Assembly: GCA_964473865.1 (NCBI GenBank)
Contig: CAYYQN010000011.1
Location: forward strand, 50,366-114,365
Direction: 5' to 3'
DNA: 64,000 nucleotides
Origin: CAIMUX01 sp964473865
Lineage (GTDB): Bacteria > Eisenbacteria > RBG-16-71-46 > CAIMUX01
The position numbers and the translations under genes are program-made. The notes under the pieces are model-generated. The model saw nothing but the letters and a program-made list of their open reading frames with translations, was not told the DNA's origin and made no database searches. The stretch's first letter is position 1. The number at the start of each line of letters is the position of its first letter. This document shows positions 1 to 8,047 of this stretch, piece by piece.

Positions 1-783
1 GAGCCCGAGGTGGCCGCGCCGGATTCGCCCATCCCGGATCAGATGCCCGGCCACGAACTTCGCGGTGTTGACCGGAATGGCGAAGCAGAGCCCCTGTGCC
101 GGCAGGATGACTGCGGTGTTTACGCCTACGACTTCCCCCTGGGAGTTTACGAGCGGCCCGCCGGAGTTGCCGGGATTCAGAGCGGCGTCGGTCTGGATGA
201 TGTTGTCCATCAACCGGCCCGAGTTGGAGCGCAGCGATCGGCCGAGCGCGCTCACCACGCCCGCGGTCACCGTGCACTGAAACCCGTACGGGTTGCCGAT
301 TGCCACCACGAGCTGTCCCGGGCGGAGGAGATCGGAGTCGCCCAGGCGCGCCGGATGCACCGTGTCGCCGGAGATCCGCACGATCGCGAGGTCGGTGTCG
401 GGGTCGTCGCCGAGAAGGTCGGCCTGGAAGGTGCGGCCGTCGGTGAGCACCACCTCGATTCCGGCGGCGCCGTGCACGACGTGGCTGTTGGTCAGGATCA
501 GACCGTCCGGGGTGAAGAGGACGCCGGAGCCGCTTCCCTCGCCCGGGCGATGCCGGCGATCTCCCGCGGACGGCTCTCCCGGTTTTGCGCGCGGGCGCAC
601 GCGCAGAAACACCACGCTGGGGCTGACGCGGTCGGCCACGGTCGTGACCACCCGGGAATAGGCATCGAGCGCTTCGCGCTCCCGGGCCTCGGCCGCGTCG
701 TGCGGCGCGGAGGTGTGGAGTTCGACCGATTCTCCATTGCGGGGATCGAGCCGAAACCTCCAGCTTGTCGCGATCTCGTCCAT
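1..783 (-). CDS. HtrA/DegP-type trypsin-like serine protease, 3' end outside window
   Basis: This is a trypsin-fold periplasmic or envelope protease of the S1C (HtrA/Deg) family, which degrades or senses misfolded envelope proteins. The reading frame is open for 261 codons from the ATG at 783 to the window edge, so the C-terminus and any PDZ domain are missing from view. The catalytic triad is visible: His101 in TNSHVVHG, Asp131 in DPDTDLAIVRI and Ser207 in the motif LNPGNSGGPLV. No signal peptide is seen at the chosen start; the first 50 residues are charged, so either the protein is cytoplasmic or the true start is elsewhere. It is divergent from the secreted HEAT-repeat gene that follows. 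Family assignment is firm; the particular Deg subtype cannot be decided without the C-terminus. Confidence 0.88.
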   Translation of the reverse strand, partial: MDEIATSWRFRLDPRNGESVELHTSAPHDAAEAREREALDAYSRVVTTVADRVSPSVVFLRVRPRAKPGEPSAGDRRHRPGEGSGSGVLFTPDGLILTNSHVVHGAAGIEVVLTDGRTFQADLLGDDPDTDLAIVRISGDTVHPARLGDSDLLRPGQLVVAIGNPYGFQCTVTAGVVSALGRSLRSNSGRLMDNIIQTDAALNPGNSGGPLVNSQGEVVGVNTAVILPAQGLCFAIPVNTAKFVAGHLIRDGRIRRGHLGL

Positions 784-965
784 GATGTCCTTCCGGCTGC
801 CCCTGGGTGCCCCTTGTAAACCCCGCATGCGCGGCCCAAGATCCCGCCGGCCCGGCGGTCGCGACGAGGGTGGCGGTCCGAGGCCGGAGGGAGGGTTCCA
901 CCGTGGCTGCTGTTCCAGCCGTCCAGACCCATCGGCGCATGGCCCGGCCCGGACTCCATGATTGG

Positions 966-3900
966 ATGCATCGGCGAGGAGGAAGAGCGGCGGTCTGGGG
1001 AGCGCCGGTGGCCGCGGTGCTTGCCGGGCTGGCCCTGGTGTCGCCGGGGCCGGGAATGGCGCACGCGGCGACCCCGGCCCCGGGACCGGCGTCTGTGGCC
1101 GCGGGAGGCTCACGCGCCCCGTTTCGGGTAGAGGGGCTCGATTCGCTCGCGGCCGCCACGCTCGGGTGCGCGCTCGACTATCTCGCGATCCGGCCGGCGG
1201 AACTGGGATTCGACAAACTCTACGCGGATGACGACACGTTCCGACTCGGCGTGGTCGAGACGATCCTGGGCGATCCCCTGAAGCTGCCGGGGTGGCAGGA
1301 ACGGACGCTGGAGAGGATCCGGGCCCGCCATGCGGACCTGCCCGAGCTGGCGGCCGCTTTGGGTGCGATCATGGAGGCGCCCGGTCGCACAGCGCGGCGT
1401 CGGGAGCGGAGTGGATTGCCCGGGCGGACCGGCGCGCCCGCCGGCCTCGGACTCCGCCCACCGGCCGATGCCGGACCCGAGGAAGGGCCGCGCCCCGGCG
1501 GAGGCGGGGCGAATCCGGCCGCGCCCGCACTCGACGCGGCCGTAACGTCGTTCATCGATGGGTGCACAGAGGCGGTCGCGGCGCTGGATCAGGCGTTCTC
1601 GGCATTGGGCGCGGAGGATCGCACCCGGATCCTGACGCTGGCCCCGGCATTCTGGAGCGACGGGGAGGATCCCGGCGACAAGAACCGCAAGGGGCTCCTT
1701 CAATTCGAGGCCGGGCTTCCGGTCGACACGACGCTGAAGGCCACCGAGGATCCGATTCTGGATGCGGCCGTGAAGATGGATCGCGGCGCTCTGACCGAGG
1801 GGTCGCGGATCTACCTCGCCGCGTTGCGGCAGCTCGAGTCGTCCCTCGTCGCGCTGCGGCCTTGGGACGTGGATACGGAGACGGCTCCGGCGGGCAGCGC
1901 GCCGGGGCGCGTTTCGCCGGCGACCCGGGCGCTGGCGGGTGTGACCGGCTCGATCACCGCGATCCGCGACACGCCGTGGGGCCTGCTCGTCATCGGCGGA
2001 CCCGGCGACAACGACTACGGACCGGAGGCGCTGCGCCAGGCGGCCTTTGTCATTGATCCCGGCGGAGACGACGTCTATCGCGGCCGTGCGGCCTCGGCGG
2101 TCGGGGGGATCTTCCGGCCGCTGGCCGCCATTATCGATCTGGCCGGAGCGGACCTCTACGACGCGCAGGGGCGCGCCTTCTGTCTGGGCGGCGCCGTGCT
2201 TGGATTGGCGGCCCTGATCGACCGGTCCGGGGACGACGTCTACCGGGGGGAGGATGGAAGCAACGGAGCGGCGTTTTTCGGGGGCGGCTTCCTCTACGAC
2301 GGCGGCGGGCGCGACCTGTTCGAGGGGCGGAACCTGAGCCAGGGCGCGGGCGCTTTCGGCATCGGCGCGCTGGTTGCGGAGTCGGCGAACGATCCACCGC
2401 CAGGTCCCGAGCCCGAAGTCGACCTCGCGTTTGAGCAGCGGCTGGTGAAGGCGGCCGGGACCGGCTCGCGGCCGATACGGTGGGACGACAACGACACCTA
2501 CCTGTGCGCGCGTCAGTCGCAGGGGTTCGCCTCCACCTTCGGAATCGGCCTTCTCTACGACCGGTCCGGCAACGACATCTACCGCTCCGGCGGCCGGTAT
2601 CTGCACCGGCCGCTCCTCCCGAACGACTTCCAGTCGCTCTCCCAGGGCTTCTCGATCGGCTTCCGGCCACGTGCGGGGGGCGGGATCGGCATCCTCTGCG
2701 ACGAGGAGGGAAACGACTTCTACGACGCCGAGGTTTACTCCCAGGGGGCCAGCTACTGGTACTCGATCGGGCTGCAGTACGACGGCGGGGGAAACGACCG
2801 CTACCTCGCGACGCAGTACTCGCAGGGGGCGGGAATCCACCTGTCGGTCGGCTCGCTGCACGATGCCGGAGGAGATGACCACTACGTCTGCAAACTCGGC
2901 GTCACCCAGGGAACGGCGCACGACCTCTCGGTCGGCATGCTCCTCGACGACTCCGGCAACGACTACTACGTCGTGAGCGACGGACAGGGGATGAGCATCA
3001 CCAACTCGGTCGGGATCTTCATCGACGGCCTGGGCGACGACACCTATGCCACCCCCGGTGTCGGCCAGGGGACGCTCACCTGGAACCGCGGTTTCTGTGG
3101 GCCGGGGATCTTCCTCGATCTGGAGGGTAGCGACACCCATACCGGCACCTTTGCCAAAGACGGCGCGGTGTGGTCCTCGGATCTGTATGCCCTCGGCATC
3201 GACCTCGACCGCGACGTGGTGATGCCCACCGAGGTGATTCCCCCTCCGGTGCTGACCGCGGCGGATTCGGCGCGCACGGTCGAGGAGCTGTGGGAGACCT
3301 CCTGCATCTGGGAGGTGGGGAGCGCTCGGGAGAAAGTGGCGCGGGCGCGGGCCGCCTTGTTGACCAAGGGAATGCCGGCCGTGCGCTACGCGCTGCAGAA
3401 GGGGCTCGACTCGCAGGACGGGCTCGTCTACCGCAACCTCCTGGCCGTGGGGCAGTCGCGGCCGGACTCGTTCGCGGCGCTGATCCGGCCTCGGTTGGCG
3501 GATCGCGATGTCTGGGTCCAGCGCAACGTCATTTCCCTCCTGGGAGACATGAAGCGCAAGGAGGCGCGTCCCGACCTGGAGGCGATGCTCCGCGATCCGA
3601 AGCAGGAGAAGCAGTTCAACCGCGTAATCCAGGCGCTGGGGAATATCGGGGACCGGGCCGCTCGGCCGGCGCTTCGGCCCTTCCTGGGGGACGCGAAGGA
3701 GAGGCGACGGATCGCTGCGATCGTGGCGCTGCAGGCGCTTCGGGACACCATGAGTGTGCCGGTCCTGGCGACGATGCTGGATGACCCGGAGTTGACGGTG
3801 CGGTCCGCGGCCAGCGCGGCGCTGGTGTCCTTTCGCTCGGCGGCGGCAGCGAGTCTGGCCGGTGGCTCGGCGTCGCCGGGACCCCGATCCCGCGAGGAGC

Positions 3901-4256
3901 TGACGGGGGCGGTGCGGACCGGCGGGGCCGGGGCGCGGCCCGCGTCGGTTCCCGGCGCGGCACCGGCCCAACGGGCGCTGCGGCTGCGAACGCTTGGCCG
4001 CATCGGGGCGGGCTATGCCGACAGCACCGGCGAGGCTTCGGTGGCGGCGCGCGGTCTGGCGCGGCGAGAGCTCATGGCGGTGCTCGAACCGCCGGACTCC
4101 GATCCGGCCGTGCGGTCCGCGGCGGTCGAGTCGCTGGGCCGGTTGGGCGACCCCGAGACGATGGCGTTTCTGCGCCTTCGGATGCGCGACGAGACCGACC
4201 CCTTGGTTCGCCGAACCTGGGAGCGGGTGCGGCGCGCGGCCGCGGAGAAGGAGTAG
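966..4256 (+). CDS. Secreted protein with GDDxY repeats and C-terminal HEAT repeats
   Basis: Function unknown. I chose the ATG at 966 because it opens a signal peptide (basic MHRRGGR followed by an Ala/Leu-rich core ending near AHA); the frame is open upstream to 807. The middle of the protein (roughly residues 370-780) holds about twelve copies of a motif of the form G-[GN]-D-D/N-D-x-Y, most followed by an SQG/TQG/GQG triplet and a VGxLxD strand, with a spacing of about 25-35 residues. Such regular Asp/Gly-rich units suggest a calcium-binding beta-solenoid, by analogy with RTX-type repeats, though the consensus is different. The C-terminal third contains HEAT-like helical repeats (VQRNVISLLGDM, AVRSAAVESLGRLGD). 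A low-complexity Ala/Gly/Pro insert lies around residues 150-200. No FlgD-like sorting tail is present. Confidence 0.85.
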   Translation: MHRRGGRAAVWGAPVAAVLAGLALVSPGPGMAHAATPAPGPASVAAGGSRAPFRVEGLDSLAAATLGCALDYLAIRPAELGFDKLYADDDTFRLGVVETILGDPLKLPGWQERTLERIRARHADLPELAAALGAIMEAPGRTARRRERSGLPGRTGAPAGLGLRPPADAGPEEGPRPGGGGANPAAPALDAAVTSFIDGCTEAVAALDQAFSALGAEDRTRILTLAPAFWSDGEDPGDKNRKGLLQFEAGLPVDTTLKATEDPILDAAVKMDRGALTEGSRIYLAALRQLESSLVALRPWDVDTETAPAGSAPGRVSPATRALAGVTGSITAIRDTPWGLLVIGGPGDNDYGPEALRQAAFVIDPGGDDVYRGRAASAVGGIFRPLAAIIDLAGADLYDAQGRAFCLGGAVLGLAALIDRSGDDVYRGEDGSNGAAFFGGGFLYDGGGRDLFEGRNLSQGAGAFGIGALVAESANDPPPGPEPEVDLAFEQRLVKAAGTGSRPIRWDDNDTYLCARQSQGFASTFGIGLLYDRSGNDIYRSGGRYLHRPLLPNDFQSLSQGFSIGFRPRAGGGIGILCDEEGNDFYDAEVYSQGASYWYSIGLQYDGGGNDRYLATQYSQGAGIHLSVGSLHDAGGDDHYVCKLGVTQGTAHDLSVGMLLDDSGNDYYVVSDGQGMSITNSVGIFIDGLGDDTYATPGVGQGTLTWNRGFCGPGIFLDLEGSDTHTGTFAKDGAVWSSDLYALGIDLDRDVVMPTEVIPPPVLTAADSARTVEELWETSCIWEVGSAREKVARARAALLTKGMPAVRYALQKGLDSQDGLVYRNLLAVGQSRPDSFAALIRPRLADRDVWVQRNVISLLGDMKRKEARPDLEAMLRDPKQEKQFNRVIQALGNIGDRAARPALRPFLGDAKERRRIAAIVALQALRDTMSVPVLATMLDDPELTVRSAASAALVSFRSAAAASLAGGSASPGPRSREELTGAVRTGGAGARPASVPGAAPAQRALRLRTLGRIGAGYADSTGEASVAARGLARRELMAVLEPPDSDPAVRSAAVESLGRLGDPETMAFLRLRMRDETDPLVRRTWERVRRAAAEKE

Positions 4257-4279
4257 GCCCCCGGGTTCCCCACGCCGAA

Positions 4280-4310
4280 TGGCCTCCCCGTCGCCGGTGG
4301 GGGGAGGCCA
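4280..4310. terminator. Hairpin between convergent genes
   Basis: A 10-bp perfect stem (TGGCCTCCCC with GGGGAGGCCA) and an 11-base loop lie between the stop of the plus-strand gene at 4256 and the stop of the minus-strand gene at 4336. There is no T run on either side, so it is only a plausible bidirectional terminator. Confidence 0.5.
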
Positions 4311-4335
4311 GGACTGCCTGCCGGTGCGCTCGCCG

Positions 4336-4905
4336 CTACTCCGCCAACCGGTAGACGACGCCGGCCCGCAGCACGATCTGGTTCACATCGCTGACTAGGC
4401 GGTAGCGAAGCTCGCCCAGGAGATCGAGCTCTTCGTTGAGCCCATAGCGCGTGCCGCCGCAGAGATCGATGCCGATCTTGGTGTCGTCGCTGCTCGCCTC
4501 CCCGATGAACCCGGGGTAGGGGACGTATCCCGCGTTGTAGTCGACGCTCCCGTGGACCAGGTGCAGGGCGAGCCCGATCCCGCCGAACGGGCGCAGGGGG
4601 GACTCGCCGGCGGGGATGTAGTACTTGCCCGTGGCTCCGATGGAAACGAGGCGGGAGCTGGTGCTCCAGTTGAGGAAATCCATGCTCTTCGACCAGTAGT
4701 CGACGTTTCCCTCGAGTCCGATCTCCGGGGTGACCATTCCGAGATCGACCAGGCCGCCGAATCCCAAAACGGCATCGATGTGCTCGGGATCGACATAGTC
4801 GAGGTAACCGCCGACACCGGTGAATGCGATCCCGGTGGCGGCGAACGCGGCCGGGGCGCTCCCGAGGAGCGCGAGTGCGGAGAGGGTGATGGCGATCTTG
4901 CGCAT
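4336..4905 (-). CDS. Small outer-membrane beta-barrel-like protein
   Basis: A 189-residue secreted protein starting MRKIAITLSALALL with a clear signal peptide ending near AFAA. The mature part alternates Gly-rich turns with amphipathic strands (GIAFTGVGGYLDYV, ELDLLGELRYRLV, IVLRAGVVYRLAE), the pattern of an eight-stranded outer-membrane barrel of the OmpW/porin-like kind; strand count is my estimate. The frame is open another 67 codons upstream, but those residues are Arg/Gly/Lys-rich and lie across the GGAA repeat, so the ATG at 4905 is preferred. Its ribosome-binding site is supplied by that tetranucleotide repeat (see separate entry). It is downstream of and in the same direction as the M16C protease. 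Substrate or function not recognised. Confidence 0.75.
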   Translation of the reverse strand: MRKIAITLSALALLGSAPAAFAATGIAFTGVGGYLDYVDPEHIDAVLGFGGLVDLGMVTPEIGLEGNVDYWSKSMDFLNWSTSSRLVSIGATGKYYIPAGESPLRPFGGIGLALHLVHGSVDYNAGYVPYPGFIGEASSDDTKIGIDLCGGTRYGLNEELDLLGELRYRLVSDVNQIVLRAGVVYRLAE

Positions 4906-4908
4906 GGG

Positions 4909-4944
4909 TTCCTTCCTTCCTTCCTTCCTGTCTTCCTTCCTTCT
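4909..4944 (-). repeat. GGAA tetranucleotide repeat acting as the ribosome-binding site
   Basis: Read on the minus strand this is GGAA x2, an interrupting GACA, then GGAA x5, ending three bases before the ATG at 4905. Every unit can serve as a Shine-Dalgarno core (AAGGAAGG), so changes in copy number would alter the length of the purine tract next to the start codon. On the plus strand it reads TTCC. Confidence 0.85.
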
Positions 4945-4994
4945 CCTCGTCAATCCGCTTCGGGTGCCCGCTCGCAGGCCGTCGATCCTCGCAC

Positions 4995-7946
4995 CTACTC
5001 CACGCTCTCGATCTCGAACGGGACCGCCAGCGCGGCATTGGCGGCTTCGATCCTGTCCCGCGGCGCTACGACCGCCTGGCGGGCCGGAGCGGGATCGAGC
5101 AGCCACTCGCGCGCCGCCTGGCGCAGCGCGGCAGGATCCAGCGCCAGCAATTCGGCGCGGAACCGCTGCCGATCCTCGTCGGCAACACCGGCCAGCTTTC
5201 GATCGAGGGCGACTCGGCCGCGCGTGGCGGGGTGCATCGGCCGGTCGACATCGGCCACCGTTCCGATGATCACCTTGCGCTGCGTGTCGGCGTCGATCTC
5301 CTCCTCGAGGAACGTGGCCACGGCACCGTCGTAGACCTCGAGCGTCTTCTCCAGGTTCGGGTCACGATAGGAGAGGAGAGCGAACTGGCCGAGCCCGTGG
5401 TTGTACGCGGCCATGCCTCCATACGCCCCGCCTTCGACCCGGATCCTCTTGTACAGGATGCCGTCGCCAAGGTGAGAGGCCAGGGCCAGGAGGGCCGGAG
5501 AGGCGGGATCGTTGTGCTTCGGGACGGGGTAGACCCGCGCCACGTAGCAGACGCGCCCCGGGAGGGCCCAACCCGGGCTGCGGCGCGGCCGCTCCGGCCT
5601 CGCCTCAGCAGCGGGCGCACCGCCCGGAGCGATCTTCGAGAGCATCTCCGCCAGGGGGCCGCGGAGCGCCGCCAGACACTCGGAATCGCCGGTCACGTTG
5701 AGCATGACCCGCCCCCGGCGAAACACTGCGTCGCGCACGCGGTGCAGGTCCGCGCGAATCCGTTCGCCGTCGGCGTCATACCTCCGGGCCAGCTCTCCGA
5801 GGAATCTCGCCTGGCTGACGCCGTGCCATTGCTCATCCCGCCAGCCGGCGAGCGACAGCGAAGCGGCCGCCGACCGCCAGGCAAAAACGTGGCCCCGAGG
5901 GCCGATGACGGCGCGGTGGCTGTTCCGTTCCTCGGAGAGGATGTCCTTGAGGCGCGCCGCATCGTCCAGATCACCGCCGGCGAGGATGTCTCGGATCACC
6001 TCCACCATGCGGGGTATGTTCCGCACCAGAGCGCTCGCGCGCAGCGCGAACAACTGGGTCGTTCCCTGGCCCCGGATACGGTCTCGGGCCTTCAGCTCGA
6101 AGTCGACGCCGCCGGTGACAAGCGACTGCCGGGTGGCGAAGGCCGCGTAATCTTCGCCGGCCGTCCCCATGCCGGTGCAGGCCGCGCCGAACAGCGGCAG
6201 CAGCGCCTGCATCTCCTCGGGGAGGTCAGAGACGTCGAAGAGAACATCCAGGTAGGCGATTCCGTTGGTGAAGATGTCGTGCTCGTGGATCGGTACGCCG
6301 GACTCTTCCCGCTGGGTGGCGGGGATCGTCTCGGCCTCGGTTGGGATCTGGCTCAATTGCAGCTGGGGCAGGGTGGCCAGCGCCTCCGGCGACTCCGTGG
6401 CCCGCTGCTCCTCGCGCAGATCCTCGGCCTCCCGGCGGATCCGGTCGATCTGCTCCGGACTCAGGCCGGCCTGCAGGCGGGCCAGACGCTCCCGCAGCTT
6501 CGACTCGCTCTCGGCCGCGAGCGTCCGGCTCGGTGCGATGGTTGCCCGGACGCGGTGTGGATTCTCCAGCAGCCAACGGCGAGCGGCATCCCGGAACAGG
6601 TCGGGCTCGCGTTCCCACCGCCGGCGCAGCGCGGTTACCAGGGTGGGGAAGCGCAGGGGCTCGATCGGATCGAGATCGTGCAGCCAGGAGACCATGCCCC
6701 GGAAGAGATGCTCCAGGGCGCGCTGCGGCGAGATCTCCCGCCCCTTGAACTCCACCTGATGGAGCGCGGCCTCGATCAGCTCCTGCGGCAGCCCATCGCG
6801 GACAATTCGCTCGAGCGTGGACAGGGCAAGGGCCTCGATCTCCGCTCCCTTGTCCGGATCGGTCCCGCGCAGGCCTACGAAGAACGGAAGCTGGCGGAAC
6901 CACCCCTGCAGTCCGGTGCTGGGCGAGAGGTCCTCGCCGAGCCCGGAGTCGACCAGCGCGCGACGCAGCGGTCCGGCGGCGTTGCCGATCAGCGCCTCGG
7001 CCAACACCTCCAGCACGAGCCGCTCCGCCGAATCGGACATGGGCGCGGTCAGCCAGGCGATGTTCACCGTGCTCTTCCGTTCCAGCGGCTCGTCCGGTCC
7101 GGCCGGGTAGAAGGCCCCCACCTGGCGGGGCGCGGCCCACCGCTTCTGCTCCGGCACGGCGGAATCGACGTCGATCCGGGAAAACCCTTCAAGCTGTCCG
7201 GCGAGGAAGGCGAGATGGTCCGCGGTGGGAATGTCCCCGGAGAAGAAGATGCGGCAGTTGCTCGGGGAGTAGAAGCGGCGGTGGAACTCCCGGAACGCCG
7301 GATAGGTCAGGTCCGGAATGTTGTCCGGATGTCCGCCCGACTCCACGCCGTAGGGGGTGTCGGGGAAGACCGCCTGCTGCGTCGTGCTCTCGGCCACGCG
7401 CTCCGGGGAGGAGTACGCCCCCTTCATTTCGTTGTACACGATGCCGCTGAGGCTGAGGGTGCCGTCGTCTCCAACCTCGAGGTGATGTCCTTCCTGCCGG
7501 AAGGTGTTCTCGCGCAGGAGAGGCCGCAACACCAGGTCAGTGTAGACCGCGGCGAGGTTGTAGAAGTCGGCGCGGACCTGGCTGGCCACGGGGTAGCAGG
7601 TGAAGTCCGGAGCGGTGAAGGCATTCAGGAAGGTCCGCAGCGATGCCTTGCCGAGCTCGTTGAAGGCGTCTCGCACCGGGTACTTCTCGGAGCCCGCCAG
7701 CACGGAGTGCTCGAGGATGTGGGCCACCCCGGTGGAGTCGGGGGGCGGCGTGCGGAAGGTGGTGGCGTACCAGTTCTCCCGGTCGTCGTTGTGCAGATGC
7801 AGCACCTGCGCTCCGGTGGCGCCGTGCACCGCCTCGTAGGCGGTGACGCGAAGCTCGGGAATCGGGGTGACCCGGGTGATCCGGAAACCGTGGATCTCGT
7901 CGCCGGCCTGGGCGATGGCGGCGGGGCAGTGCTGGGTATCGGACAT
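4995..7946 (-). CDS. PreP-like M16C zinc metalloprotease
   Basis: A large insulinase-fold protease of the presequence-protease (M16C) group, which degrades short unfolded peptides inside a closed chamber. The 983-residue length matches the family (about 970-1000). The inverted zinc motif HILEH gives ligands His76 and His80 and the catalytic base Glu79; the distal ligand Glu173 is in YNEMKGAYSS. The start is the ATG at 7946, preceded by AGGAGG five to six bases upstream; the ATG further up at 7970 has no such site. There is no signal peptide, so it is probably cytoplasmic. It stands alone, followed 89 bases downstream by the barrel protein gene. A firm family call. Confidence 0.93.
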   Translation of the reverse strand: MSDTQHCPAAIAQAGDEIHGFRITRVTPIPELRVTAYEAVHGATGAQVLHLHNDDRENWYATTFRTPPPDSTGVAHILEHSVLAGSEKYPVRDAFNELGKASLRTFLNAFTAPDFTCYPVASQVRADFYNLAAVYTDLVLRPLLRENTFRQEGHHLEVGDDGTLSLSGIVYNEMKGAYSSPERVAESTTQQAVFPDTPYGVESGGHPDNIPDLTYPAFREFHRRFYSPSNCRIFFSGDIPTADHLAFLAGQLEGFSRIDVDSAVPEQKRWAAPRQVGAFYPAGPDEPLERKSTVNIAWLTAPMSDSAERLVLEVLAEALIGNAAGPLRRALVDSGLGEDLSPSTGLQGWFRQLPFFVGLRGTDPDKGAEIEALALSTLERIVRDGLPQELIEAALHQVEFKGREISPQRALEHLFRGMVSWLHDLDPIEPLRFPTLVTALRRRWEREPDLFRDAARRWLLENPHRVRATIAPSRTLAAESESKLRERLARLQAGLSPEQIDRIRREAEDLREEQRATESPEALATLPQLQLSQIPTEAETIPATQREESGVPIHEHDIFTNGIAYLDVLFDVSDLPEEMQALLPLFGAACTGMGTAGEDYAAFATRQSLVTGGVDFELKARDRIRGQGTTQLFALRASALVRNIPRMVEVIRDILAGGDLDDAARLKDILSEERNSHRAVIGPRGHVFAWRSAAASLSLAGWRDEQWHGVSQARFLGELARRYDADGERIRADLHRVRDAVFRRGRVMLNVTGDSECLAALRGPLAEMLSKIAPGGAPAAEARPERPRRSPGWALPGRVCYVARVYPVPKHNDPASPALLALASHLGDGILYKRIRVEGGAYGGMAAYNHGLGQFALLSYRDPNLEKTLEVYDGAVATFLEEEIDADTQRKVIIGTVADVDRPMHPATRGRVALDRKLAGVADEDRQRFRAELLALDPAALRQAAREWLLDPAPARQAVVAPRDRIEAANAALAVPFEIESVE

Positions 7947-8047
7947 GGATCCTCCTGATGCTCGATGCATTCGGACACGCTCTTCACCGCGGCAATGATC
8001 GCGGACCGAGGCCCCGCGGGCAAGGACAGAGGACAGAGCGGATCACC

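Noticed and set aside
1110..3971. A 953-codon open frame on the minus strand opposite the GDDxY/HEAT gene.
   Set aside because: It is an Arg/Gly/Pro-rich shadow of the GC-rich coding strand with no domain, signal or ribosome-binding site.
5232..7958. A 908-codon plus-strand open frame opposite the M16C protease.
   Set aside because: Mirror frame of a high-GC gene; the protease has intact catalytic motifs and a strong ribosome-binding site, the shadow has none.
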